Under the pieces are notes generated by a model. It was not told the origin of the DNA and did not search any database. It was given only the letters and a program-made list of their open reading frames with translations. Below, in pieces: positions 16,998-25,534 of a DNA stretch of 64,000 nt (within the stretch, counting starts at the first letter, position 1; each line of letters opens with the position of its first letter). The stretch comes from Bradyrhizobiaceae bacterium (GTDB lineage: Bacteria; Pseudomonadota; Alphaproteobacteria; Rhizobiales; Xanthobacteraceae): contig RXJJ01000003.1 of assembly GCA_003963145.1 (NCBI GenBank), forward strand, positions 362,146-426,145, read 5' to 3'. The position numbers were made by a program, and so were the translations under genes.

Positions 16998-19508
16998 ATG
17001 TCGAGCGTCCTCGGGGCGATGCGTCGAACGTTGCTGTCATGCACGACGATGGTGCAGGGCGGCGTTGTGGCGGCCGTCTCGGGAATTTGTCCTGCCAACG
17101 CCCGCGAAATGACGCTGATGGAGACCGCCCGTGCCGCACTCGCCGGTCTGCACCGGCAGGAAGCCGCGGCGCTGACCGTATCCGCCTCGGTGCTCGGGTT
17201 TTCCGTGGTGGCCGCCATTCTTCTGATGCGAACGCGGGTCCGTGCGTCCGCGGTCGAGGCGAAGCTGCGTGTCGAAAATCAGCTGCTTCAGAACGAATCC
17301 GACCGCTATCGCGCTTTGCTGTTTGCCGAACCGCAGATTCTGATTTCCTGGGTGGCGGGCGGCGACAGACCAGAGATCAGCGGAGATATCGCGTTGCTGA
17401 TCCCGCAAGGCAACCAGAACTACGCGCAGCAGCGGGTGCTCGCGTTCGGCACGTGGCTGCATCCGGAACAGGCGCTTGAAATGGATCGCGCGGTCGAGAG
17501 CCTGCGCGAATCCGGCGAGGGTTTTCTTCTCAATCTGACCACTGCCGCAGGACGCTCGATCGAGGCGATGGGCCGCGCCATTGGCGGCCAGGCGATCGTG
17601 CGGATTCGCGAGCTCTCCGGGTTGCGCAAGGAACTGGCGGAAATGTCGATCCGCCATCGCCATCTTGCGGAAGAAACCGATGCGCTGCGCGCCTTCGCCG
17701 CAGCCATCCCGCAGCCGATCTGGGCGCGCCGCGCCAACGGCACGCTGAGCTTCGTCAATCCTGCTTATGCGCGCGCCGCCGAGGCGGGCAGTCCGAATGA
17801 AGCGATCGAGCAAAACATCGAATTGCTTGAAAGCGCCGAGCGCGCCGAGATGGAACAGAAGCTGGCGCAGGGGCAGGCGTTCAGCGCCCGGATGCCGGTC
17901 GCCATCGGCGGGCGGCGGCGCATTTTCGACGTTTACGCGCTCAATGTCGGCGAAGGCAGCGCGGGCATCGCCATCGATTCGAGCGAAGCCGCCGAACTGG
18001 CCGCGGCGCTGCAGCGGATGACCGACGCGCACCGGCGCATGCTCGATCAGCTGTCATCGGGAGTCGCGGTGTTCGACGCGAACAAGCGCCTCACTTTTTA
18101 TAACGACTCCTATCGCCGGCTATGGGACCTCGATCCGGCTTTCCTCGATTCAGAACCGGACGATTCCAGCGTGCTGGAAAGATTGCGTGCCTCGCGCAAG
18201 ATTTCCGAGCAGCCGGATTTTCGCGCCTGGAAGAACAAGCTGCATGAAGCCTATCGGGCGGTCGAGCCTGCGAAGGACACCTGGTATCTGCCCGACGGCC
18301 GCGCCATCAGTATCGTCACCACGCCCAATCCCGAAGGCGGCGTGACGTATCTTTTCGATGACGTCACCGAAAGCCTGAAACTTCAGCGCCAGAACGATGG
18401 CCTGATGCGCGTGCAGCGCGAGACGCTGGACAATCTGGCCGAAGCCGTCGCCGTGTTCGGCGGCAATGGCCGCGCGCGGCTGTTCAATCCGCCTTTTGCG
18501 CGGATGTGGAAGCTCGCACCCGAAGCGCTGGCCGAGCAGCCCCATATCGAGACCATCGAGCAATGGTGCCGTCCGCTGTACGACGACAATGAGGCCTGGC
18601 AGGCGCTGCGCGCGTCGATTACCTCGATCGACAATCGCTCGAGCGTACAATTAAGAATGGAGCGCAAGGACGGCAGCGTGCTCGATTGCATGACCATCCC
18701 GCTGCCTGACGGCGCGACCATGCTGACGTTCCAGGACGTCACCGACAGCGTCAATGTCGAGCGGGCGCTGCGCGAGCGCAACGAGGCGCTGGAGACCGCC
18801 GACCAGATGAAGGTCGATTTCGTTCATCACGTCTCCTACGAACTGCGCTCACCTCTGACAACGATCATCGGCTTTGCGCATTTCCTCAACGATCCGGCCA
18901 CCGGGCCTCTGACCTATAAGCAGAGCGAATATCTCGGCTACATCACGACATCGACCAACGCGCTGCTGGCGATCATCAACAACATCCTCGATCTTGCCAC
19001 CATCGATGCCGGAGCGATGACGCTTGATCTCGGTCCCGTCGATCTGCGCAAGACGGTGGAAGAGGCGACCGCCGGATTGCAGGATCGCCTCGCGCGCGAC
19101 AACATTCACCTCGACGTTAATATCAGTCCTGCGATCGGCCATTTCATCGCGGACGAGCGGCGCGTCGTGCAGGTGCTTTATAATTTGCTCGCCAACGCCA
19201 TCGGCTTCTCGCCGCAGGGCGGCACCATCGTCATCTCGGCGCGGCGAAGCCATAACAGCATCGTCTTCTCGGTCGCGGATTCCGGCCCGGGAATTCCGCC
19301 GGAGGTGCAGGACAAGGTGTTCGACTGGTTCGAGAGTCGCGCCAATGGCTCACGCCATCGCGGCGCCGGCCTCGGGCTGTCGCTGGTGCGCTCCTTTGTC
19401 GAATTGCATGGCGGAACAGTGCGCGTCGATTCCGTGCCCGGACGCGGCACCGTGGTCACCTGCGAATTTCCAGCCGACCAGACAGCGCATCGCAGCGCAG
19501 CCGAATGA
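16998..19508 (+). CDS. divL: DivL-type PAS pseudo-histidine kinase (Tyr in place of phospho-His)
   Basis: DivL is a cell-cycle regulator that controls the CckA-CtrA pathway and binds DivK in Caulobacter; it differs from normal kinases by a tyrosine at the phospho-acceptor position. The 836-residue product has an N-terminal membrane segment (about 59-77), several PAS-like regions (near 237-330, 350-460 and 475-590) and a dimerisation helix reading VSYELRSPLT, where Tyr614 replaces the usual His. The ATPase core (NLLANAIGFSP, DSGPGIP, GAGLGLSL) is intact. The ATG at 16998 is chosen over a TTG at 16986. It overlaps the next gene by 4 bp. Confidence 0.92.
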   Translation: MSSVLGAMRRTLLSCTTMVQGGVVAAVSGICPANAREMTLMETARAALAGLHRQEAAALTVSASVLGFSVVAAILLMRTRVRASAVEAKLRVENQLLQNESDRYRALLFAEPQILISWVAGGDRPEISGDIALLIPQGNQNYAQQRVLAFGTWLHPEQALEMDRAVESLRESGEGFLLNLTTAAGRSIEAMGRAIGGQAIVRIRELSGLRKELAEMSIRHRHLAEETDALRAFAAAIPQPIWARRANGTLSFVNPAYARAAEAGSPNEAIEQNIELLESAERAEMEQKLAQGQAFSARMPVAIGGRRRIFDVYALNVGEGSAGIAIDSSEAAELAAALQRMTDAHRRMLDQLSSGVAVFDANKRLTFYNDSYRRLWDLDPAFLDSEPDDSSVLERLRASRKISEQPDFRAWKNKLHEAYRAVEPAKDTWYLPDGRAISIVTTPNPEGGVTYLFDDVTESLKLQRQNDGLMRVQRETLDNLAEAVAVFGGNGRARLFNPPFARMWKLAPEALAEQPHIETIEQWCRPLYDDNEAWQALRASITSIDNRSSVQLRMERKDGSVLDCMTIPLPDGATMLTFQDVTDSVNVERALRERNEALETADQMKVDFVHHVSYELRSPLTTIIGFAHFLNDPATGPLTYKQSEYLGYITTSTNALLAIINNILDLATIDAGAMTLDLGPVDLRKTVEEATAGLQDRLARDNIHLDVNISPAIGHFIADERRVVQVLYNLLANAIGFSPQGGTIVISARRSHNSIVFSVADSGPGIPPEVQDKVFDWFESRANGSRHRGAGLGLSLVRSFVELHGGTVRVDSVPGRGTVVTCEFPADQTAHRSAAE

Positions 19509-21043
19509 GCGAGCCGCCGCACGAGCCGACGGTGTTTGCCGTGGCGCTGGCCAACGAGGCAGCCACCGCGCATCTCATGGAGGATCTCGGGCTGCTGCTG
19601 CGGCCGGGAGACGTCATCACGCTGTCCGGCGATCTTGGAGCGGGCAAGACCTCGGCGGCGCGCGCGCTGATCCGTTACCTCGCCGGTGACGATGAGTATG
19701 AAGTTCCCAGCCCGACCTTCACGCTCGCTCAGACCTACGATCTACCGCCCTATCCGGTGCTGCACGCAGACCTCTACCGCATCAGCGATTCATCCGAGCT
19801 TGAGGAAATCGGCATGTCGCCGCTGCCCGAGGGCACGCTCGCGGTGATCGAATGGCCGGAACGCGCGCCTGAAGCGATGCCGCCCGATCGCATCGACATC
19901 GCATTCAGCCACCGCCCCTCGCTCGGCAGTTCCGCGCGCGCTGCCGAGATCGTCGGCTATGGCGCTTGCGCGCCCACGATCACGCGGCTGATTGCCTTGC
20001 GGCGGTTTCTCAATCTTTCCGGAAACGCCAATGCCCGGCGCGAGCGCGTGACGGGCGATGCATCGACACGGTCCTATGCCCGGCTGATCCGCGACGGCAA
20101 ACCGGCCATGCTGATGAATTCGCCGCAGCGTCCGGATGGGCCGGCGCTCTATGACGGAAAATCCTACAGCGCCGTGGTGCATCTGGCCGAGGATGTCAAA
20201 CCCTTCGTCGCCATGGCTGGGGCGCTGCGCGAGCGCGGCTATTCGGCGCCCGCGATCTATCATGCCGATCTCGATGCCGGTTTCCTGATCACCGAGGATT
20301 TCGGCACCGCGTCCTTCGTTCAGGGCACTCCGGCGACACCAATTCTCGAGCGCTATCAGGTCGCGGTCGACATGCTGGCGTCGCTGCACCATGAGGAGTT
20401 GCCGCAAACCGTCGCACTCGCCCCCAAGGTCGATTACCGCATTCCGCTGTTCGATCTCGATGCGATGATGGTCGAGGTCGGCCTCATCATCGAATGGTAT
20501 CTTCCGGATCGCGGCGTCGAGCTGACCGGCATGATGCATGCCGATTTCATTCTGGTCTGGCAGCAGCTGTTCGCAAGGCTCGATGGCGTGCCGACGACAT
20601 GGATGCTGCGCGACTTCCATTCGCCCAACCTGATCTGGCTCGAGCATCGCGCCGACACCGGCAAGGTCGGGCTGCTCGATTTCCAGGATGCCGTGATCGG
20701 GCCCCCCGCCTACGATCTTGTCTCGCTGCTGCAGGACGCCCGGATCGACGTGCCGGGGGATGTCGAGATCGCCATGCTGGCGCGCTACGTCGCGGCCCGC
20801 CGGGCAGCCGATCCCGCCTTCGATCCCGTGGCCTTCGCCGAGCAATACGCCATCATGTCGGCGCAGCGGAATACCCGCCTGCTGGGCACCTTCGCGCGCC
20901 TCAACCGCCGTGACGGCAAGCCGCAATATTTGCGTCACCAGCCCCGGATCTGGGCCTACCTCAATCGTGCCTTCGCACACCCTTCTCTGTCGGGCGTGAA
21001 GGAATGGTGCATCGCAAACGTGCCCCCGCCACCCGCGGTATGA
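19505..21043 (+). CDS. tsaE: TsaE fused to aminoglycoside-phosphotransferase-like sugar kinase (AmgK type)
   Basis: A two-domain protein of 512 residues. Residues 1-150 are TsaE, the ATPase of the t6A37 tRNA modification machinery, with Walker A GDLGAGKTS (42-50) and SPTFTLAQTY and HADLYR. Residues about 160-512 are a phosphotransferase domain with RDFHSPNLIW (369-378, catalytic Asp370) and LLDFQDAVIGPPAYDLVSLL, resembling AmgK, the anomeric MurNAc/GlcNAc kinase of cell-wall recycling. MurU, the enzyme that uses the kinase product, lies two genes downstream. The start overlaps the divL stop (ATGA). The kinase substrate is inferred from context. Confidence 0.92.
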   Translation: MSEPPHEPTVFAVALANEAATAHLMEDLGLLLRPGDVITLSGDLGAGKTSAARALIRYLAGDDEYEVPSPTFTLAQTYDLPPYPVLHADLYRISDSSELEEIGMSPLPEGTLAVIEWPERAPEAMPPDRIDIAFSHRPSLGSSARAAEIVGYGACAPTITRLIALRRFLNLSGNANARRERVTGDASTRSYARLIRDGKPAMLMNSPQRPDGPALYDGKSYSAVVHLAEDVKPFVAMAGALRERGYSAPAIYHADLDAGFLITEDFGTASFVQGTPATPILERYQVAVDMLASLHHEELPQTVALAPKVDYRIPLFDLDAMMVEVGLIIEWYLPDRGVELTGMMHADFILVWQQLFARLDGVPTTWMLRDFHSPNLIWLEHRADTGKVGLLDFQDAVIGPPAYDLVSLLQDARIDVPGDVEIAMLARYVAARRAADPAFDPVAFAEQYAIMSAQRNTRLLGTFARLNRRDGKPQYLRHQPRIWAYLNRAFAHPSLSGVKEWCIANVPPPPAV

Positions 21044-21146
21044 ACGGCTAATTTACTGCTTGTTAGCGATCCGGCCGCTAATTTGGGTCAAAGCAGGAAA
21101 GCAGCCGCGGGCTGCGCGGGGACTCTAGGACGGAGAGACGCAGGCC

Positions 21147-21467
21147 ATGGCCACCGAACGGCGCAAGGGCGAACGCGTGGTTTTCGAGCGCGGCTTTGCG
21201 GCGCAAATGATGGGCATTGACGGTACCTGGCGGCGCAATTGTCTGGTCGAGGATGTTTCCGAAACCGGAGCCAAGCTCGCGGTCGAGGGCTCGGTGACCG
21301 GCCTCGCTCTCAAGGAATTCTTTCTTTTATTGTCGTCCACCGGTCTGGCCTATCGCCGCTGCGAACTCTCCTGGGTCAACGGCGGGCAGATCGGCGTCAC
21401 ATTTCTAAAACCCGAAACGCGCAAGAAACAGCCGCGCAAGTCGCAGTCGCAGATGATCGAGGTCTGA
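21147..21467 (+). CDS. PilZ-domain protein
   Basis: A 106-residue single-domain PilZ protein. PilZ domains bind cyclic di-GMP through an RxxxR motif and a D/NxSxxG motif; here ERRKGER at the N-terminus and VEDVSETGAKLAV match. A basic, Gln/Lys-rich tail (RKKQPRKSQSQ) follows. It sits between the AmgK-like kinase gene and murU on the same strand, with 103 bp before it and 115 bp after it, so it may be independently transcribed. The target is unknown. Confidence 0.88.
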   Translation: MATERRKGERVVFERGFAAQMMGIDGTWRRNCLVEDVSETGAKLAVEGSVTGLALKEFFLLLSSTGLAYRRCELSWVNGGQIGVTFLKPETRKKQPRKSQSQMIEV

Positions 21468-21582
21468 CACCGTGCCGCACCGGCGCGAGTCGCATCCCCG
21501 TCACATTGGACGATTAGAGCGGTATGATCGCTGCGCCGCGCATCATCGATGCTAGTCTGGCGCGCCATTGTGAGCTGTCCGA

Positions 21583-22332
21583 ATGATTTCGCATTTACAA
21601 CCTCCGTCAGCCAAATCCGCTCCCAGGACAGCGATGGTGCTGGCCGCCGGTCTTGGCATGCGGATGCGGCCTTTGACCGACCATATGCCGAAGCCTCTGG
21701 TCGAAGTCGCGGGTAAGCCTTTGCTCGACCATGTGCTCGACCGCCTGAAGGATGCCGGCGTCACCACCGCGGTGTTGAACGTGCATTATCTCGGCGACCA
21801 GATCATCGAGCATGTCGCCTCGCGCACGCAGCCCAAGGTGCTGATTTCGGATGAGCGCGACGGCGCGCTTGGCACCGGCGGCGGTGTCAAGAAGGCGCTT
21901 CCGCTTCTGGGACATGAGCCGTTCTTTCACATGAACGCCGACACCATGTGGATCGACGGCGTGCAGCCGAATCTCGAGCGGCTCGCCACGGCGTTCGATC
22001 CCGCGCGCATGGATATCCTGCTTCTGCTGGCGCCGACCGCCAGCAGCATCGGCTATGACGGCGCCGGCGATTACAACATGCTGCCCGACGGCACGCTCCG
22101 CAAGCGCAAGGAAAATCAGGTGGTGCCGTTCGTCTATGCGGGAGCCGCCATCCTTTCGCCGGCGATTTTCGCGAACGCGCCGGATGGCGACTTTTCGCTG
22201 ACCAGACTGTTCGATGTCGCCGCCGAGCAGGAGCGGCTGTTCGGACTGCGCCTTGAGGGCGTGTGGATGCATGTCGGCACGCCGGATGCCGTGCGCGCCG
22301 CCGAGGAAGCGTTTCTCGCCAGCGTCGCGTAA
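21583..22332 (+). CDS. murU: nucleotidyltransferase, probable N-acetylmuramate-1-phosphate uridylyltransferase MurU
   Basis: MurU converts MurNAc-1-phosphate and UTP to UDP-MurNAc, bypassing the fosfomycin-sensitive de novo route. The 249-residue product has the sugar-nucleotide pyrophosphorylase signature (MVLAAGLGMRMRPLTDHMPKPL), the DERDGALGTGGGVKKAL segment and HMNADTMW with the metal-binding Asp. Its length fits MurU rather than larger GlmU or RmlA enzymes. Partnership with the AmgK-like domain encoded just upstream supports the assignment. The start is the ATG at 21583. Confidence 0.9.
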   Translation: MISHLQPPSAKSAPRTAMVLAAGLGMRMRPLTDHMPKPLVEVAGKPLLDHVLDRLKDAGVTTAVLNVHYLGDQIIEHVASRTQPKVLISDERDGALGTGGGVKKALPLLGHEPFFHMNADTMWIDGVQPNLERLATAFDPARMDILLLLAPTASSIGYDGAGDYNMLPDGTLRKRKENQVVPFVYAGAAILSPAIFANAPDGDFSLTRLFDVAAEQERLFGLRLEGVWMHVGTPDAVRAAEEAFLASVA

Positions 22333-22396
22333 TCGCTTCTCCCGATACGTCCTCCCATGGCATGATGCGTCCTGATCCCTCCCGAGTCGGGCTTTC

Positions 22397-25300
22397 ATGC
22401 GCGTTTTCAATGTTCCGGCTTCCGCGCCGTTTCTGCGCACCGTCATCGCGGCGCTGGTCGACGGCAAGCTCGTCCGCGGATTTGAGGCGCGCACGCGGCC
22501 CGAACTCCTGCTTCAGGCGACGCTCTACCTGCCGACCCAGCGTGCCTGCCGGATGGCGCGGGAGATCTTTCTCGACGTGCTTGGCACCGACGCGGTGCTG
22601 CTCCCGCGTATTGCCGCGATCGGCGACATCGACGAGGATGAGCTTGAATTCTCGCAGATCCAGTCCGCCCCGGATTTTACGACTCTCGACGTTCCGCCCG
22701 CACTGGACACGCTGCAGCGCCGGCTGACGCTGGCCCGCCTTGTCGCGGCATGGGCAAAACAGCTCAAGCCGGGCGATCCCGCCGCGACACCTCTGGTCAC
22801 GGGCGGTCCGGCCGCGACGCTGGCATTGGCGGACGATCTCGCGCGGCTGATGGACGACATGACCACGCGCGGCGTGGACTGGAGCGCGCTCGACGGTCTG
22901 GTGCCGGACGATCTCGACCGCTATTGGCAACTGACGCTGGAGTTTCTGCGGATCGCAAAGGAGACCTGGCCCGGTATCCTAAAGGCGACCGGAACGATCG
23001 AACCCGCACAGCGCCGTGACCGGCTGATCGAGGCCGAAGCGGCGCGGCTTGCCGCACAGCATCAGGGACCCGTGATCGCCGCCGGATCGACCGGCTCGAT
23101 GCCGGCGACAGCAAGATTTCTTCATGCCATCGCAAAGCTGAAACAGGGCGCCGTCGTGCTGCCCGGGCTGGATACCGACCTCGATGAAGCGGCGTGGAAT
23201 GCCATCGGGGGCACTGACGAATCCGCGCCGCTGCCGAGCCACCCGCAATTCGCGCTGCACGCCTTGCTGGCGCGTTTCGGCCTCAAGCGCGGCGACATCG
23301 AACAGCTCGCTGCGCCCGCTCCGCATGCCCGTGACCTGCTGACATCGGAGACGATGCGGCCCGCGAGCGCCAGCGCGGACTGGTACACGCGGCTTGCAGA
23401 GCCTGACATTGCCCAAAAAATTGACGACGGCACCCATCGTCTGTCCGTGATCGAGGCCGCAAATCCGGAAATGGAAGCGCTCGCGATCGCAGTGGCGATG
23501 CGCGACGCAAGCGCGAAGGGCATGTCGGCGGCGCTGGTCACGCCGGACCGGGCGCTGGCGCGGCGGGTGATGGCGGCGCTCGGCCGATGGAAACTCGCAT
23601 TCGACGATTCTGGCGGCGATTCGCTGATGGACGCACAGGCCGGAATTTTCGCGCGGCTTGCCGCGCAGACCGCGGCTGACGATCTGGCGCCTGTGAGTTT
23701 GCTTGCATTGATAAAGCATCCGTTGTTCCGGCTAGGCGGTGCAGCCGGCGCGCATACGCAAACCATCGCTGATCTTGAAGTGGCGCTGTTCCGCGGCACA
23801 AGGCCGGCAAGCGGTTGCGCCGGACTTGCACGAGACTTCGCGCGCTTTGCCGAAGAGCACGCGAAGCTGTTGCGCAAGGAATTGTCGGCCATCCATTCTT
23901 CCGAGCTTCGTGCAACGCTCGATGCCGAGCGCATCGCTCGCGTTCAGGACTTCATCGGTCGTCTGTGCGCGGCATTGGCACCGCTGGATGCGATCAAAAA
24001 CGACACGTCGCATGACTTCGCGGCCATCGCGGTGCTGCACCGGAGCGTCCTGACCGAATTGTCGCGGGACGACAATGGCGTTATCGCGGTCTTTGAGGGC
24101 GACGATGGTGAAGCCCTTGCAGCAGCATTCGACGACCTTACCGGACCGGAAGCTGCAAGCGGCCTTGCTGTCACGCGCGGGGACTATCCCGAACTGTTCA
24201 AGACTGCCTTCGCCGAGCGCGTGGTGCGGCGGCCGCAAAACGCTCAGGCGAAGCTACGCATCTACGGCCCGCTTGAAGCGCGCCTCACGCAGAACGAGCG
24301 CGTGATTCTGGGCGGACTCGTCGAGGGCATATGGCCTCCCGCGCCGCGCATCGACCCCTGGCTCAGCCGTCCGATGCGCCACGATCTCGGCCTCGATCTT
24401 CCCGAGCGGCGTATCGGACTGTCCGCTCATGACCTCGCGCAACTGCTCGGCGCGCCTGAGGTAATCCTGACCCACGCCGCCAAAATCGGCGGCGCGCCGG
24501 CGGTCGCATCGCGATTCCTGCATCGGCTTGAGGCCGTTATTGGCGAAACACGCTGGAAGGAGACGAAGCAGCGCGGCGACACCCTCGCCGCCTGGGCCGG
24601 AATGCTGGATGAGCCCGCGGACGTCTCGCCGCAACCGGCTCCGCAGCCCAAGCCTCCCCGTGCGTTGCGTCCGCTTCGCATGTCGGTCACCGAGATCGAG
24701 CACTGGCTGCGCGATCCCTATACGATCTACGCCAGGCGCATTCTCAAGTTGCTGCCGCTCGATCCCGTTGACATGCCGCTGTCGGCCGCGGATCGCGGGT
24801 CGGCGATCCACGCCGCGCTCGGTGAATTTGCCGAGACATATCCAGGCAAGCTGCCGGACGATCCTGCCCGTGCGCTGATCGATATCGGCAAAAAACATTT
24901 CGCGCCATTGATGGAGCGGCCGGAGGCGCGTGCGCTGTGGTGGCCACGCTTCCTGCGCATCGCCGAATGGTTCGGCGGCTGGGAGACCGGACGGCGCATT
25001 AACGTTGCCAGCGTGGACGCGGAGACACGCGGTGAAATTTCGATCCCTCTCGATGGCGGACGCAGCTTCATTCTGTCCGCGCGCGCCGACCGCATCGAAC
25101 ATCGCGAGGACAGAACTTTCGCCATCGTCGATTACAAAACGGGAAGTCCGCCCAGCGGCAAGCAGGTGCGTCTTGGATTGTCGCCGCAACTGACCCTCGA
25201 GGCAGCGATCCTGCGCGAAGGAGGATTTGGCGGCATCGACGCAGGCGGCTCCGTAAGCGAGATCGTCTATGTCAAACTCAGCGGCAACAATCCCCCGGGC

Positions 25301-25534
25301 AAGGAACAGCTGCTTGAACTCAAGCTCGACCGCTCCGACGAACCCCAGTCGCCGGACGACGCCGCCGTCGAGGCCCGGCAAAAGCTGGAAGCATTGATCC
25401 GCGCCTTCGAGAGCGAAGACCAGGCTTATAATTCGATGCAGGCGCCGATGTGGTCGAGCCATTACGGAACCTATGACGATCTCGCCCGCGTCAAGGAATG
25501 GTCGGCCAATGCCGGCAAGGGTGACGAGCAATGA
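22397..25534 (+). CDS. addB: double-strand break repair protein AddB
   Basis: AddB is the second subunit of the AddAB helicase-nuclease, which resects double-strand ends for RecA. The 1045-residue product resembles alphaproteobacterial AddB: an inactivated helicase-like body and a C-terminal RecB-family nuclease with VDYKTGSPPSGKQ (about 913-925) as the PD-(D/E)xK core. The cysteine cluster that binds an iron-sulfur centre in Bacillus AddB is not visible near the C-terminus. The stop overlaps the addA start by 4 bp, ensuring equal translation. Confidence 0.94.
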   Translation: MRVFNVPASAPFLRTVIAALVDGKLVRGFEARTRPELLLQATLYLPTQRACRMAREIFLDVLGTDAVLLPRIAAIGDIDEDELEFSQIQSAPDFTTLDVPPALDTLQRRLTLARLVAAWAKQLKPGDPAATPLVTGGPAATLALADDLARLMDDMTTRGVDWSALDGLVPDDLDRYWQLTLEFLRIAKETWPGILKATGTIEPAQRRDRLIEAEAARLAAQHQGPVIAAGSTGSMPATARFLHAIAKLKQGAVVLPGLDTDLDEAAWNAIGGTDESAPLPSHPQFALHALLARFGLKRGDIEQLAAPAPHARDLLTSETMRPASASADWYTRLAEPDIAQKIDDGTHRLSVIEAANPEMEALAIAVAMRDASAKGMSAALVTPDRALARRVMAALGRWKLAFDDSGGDSLMDAQAGIFARLAAQTAADDLAPVSLLALIKHPLFRLGGAAGAHTQTIADLEVALFRGTRPASGCAGLARDFARFAEEHAKLLRKELSAIHSSELRATLDAERIARVQDFIGRLCAALAPLDAIKNDTSHDFAAIAVLHRSVLTELSRDDNGVIAVFEGDDGEALAAAFDDLTGPEAASGLAVTRGDYPELFKTAFAERVVRRPQNAQAKLRIYGPLEARLTQNERVILGGLVEGIWPPAPRIDPWLSRPMRHDLGLDLPERRIGLSAHDLAQLLGAPEVILTHAAKIGGAPAVASRFLHRLEAVIGETRWKETKQRGDTLAAWAGMLDEPADVSPQPAPQPKPPRALRPLRMSVTEIEHWLRDPYTIYARRILKLLPLDPVDMPLSAADRGSAIHAALGEFAETYPGKLPDDPARALIDIGKKHFAPLMERPEARALWWPRFLRIAEWFGGWETGRRINVASVDAETRGEISIPLDGGRSFILSARADRIEHREDRTFAIVDYKTGSPPSGKQVRLGLSPQLTLEAAILREGGFGGIDAGGSVSEIVYVKLSGNNPPGKEQLLELKLDRSDEPQSPDDAAVEARQKLEALIRAFESEDQAYNSMQAPMWSSHYGTYDDLARVKEWSANAGKGDEQ

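Noticed and set aside
18840-18860. Tyr in the DivL H-box as a sequencing error or dead kinase
   Set aside because: The surrounding HHVSYELRSPLT and the whole ATPase core are conserved in the DivL pattern, where Tyr is normal.
24254-25531. A 425-codon minus-strand frame opposite addB
   Set aside because: Low-information Arg/Leu/Asp composition, no motif, and the plus strand encodes clear AddB nuclease motifs.
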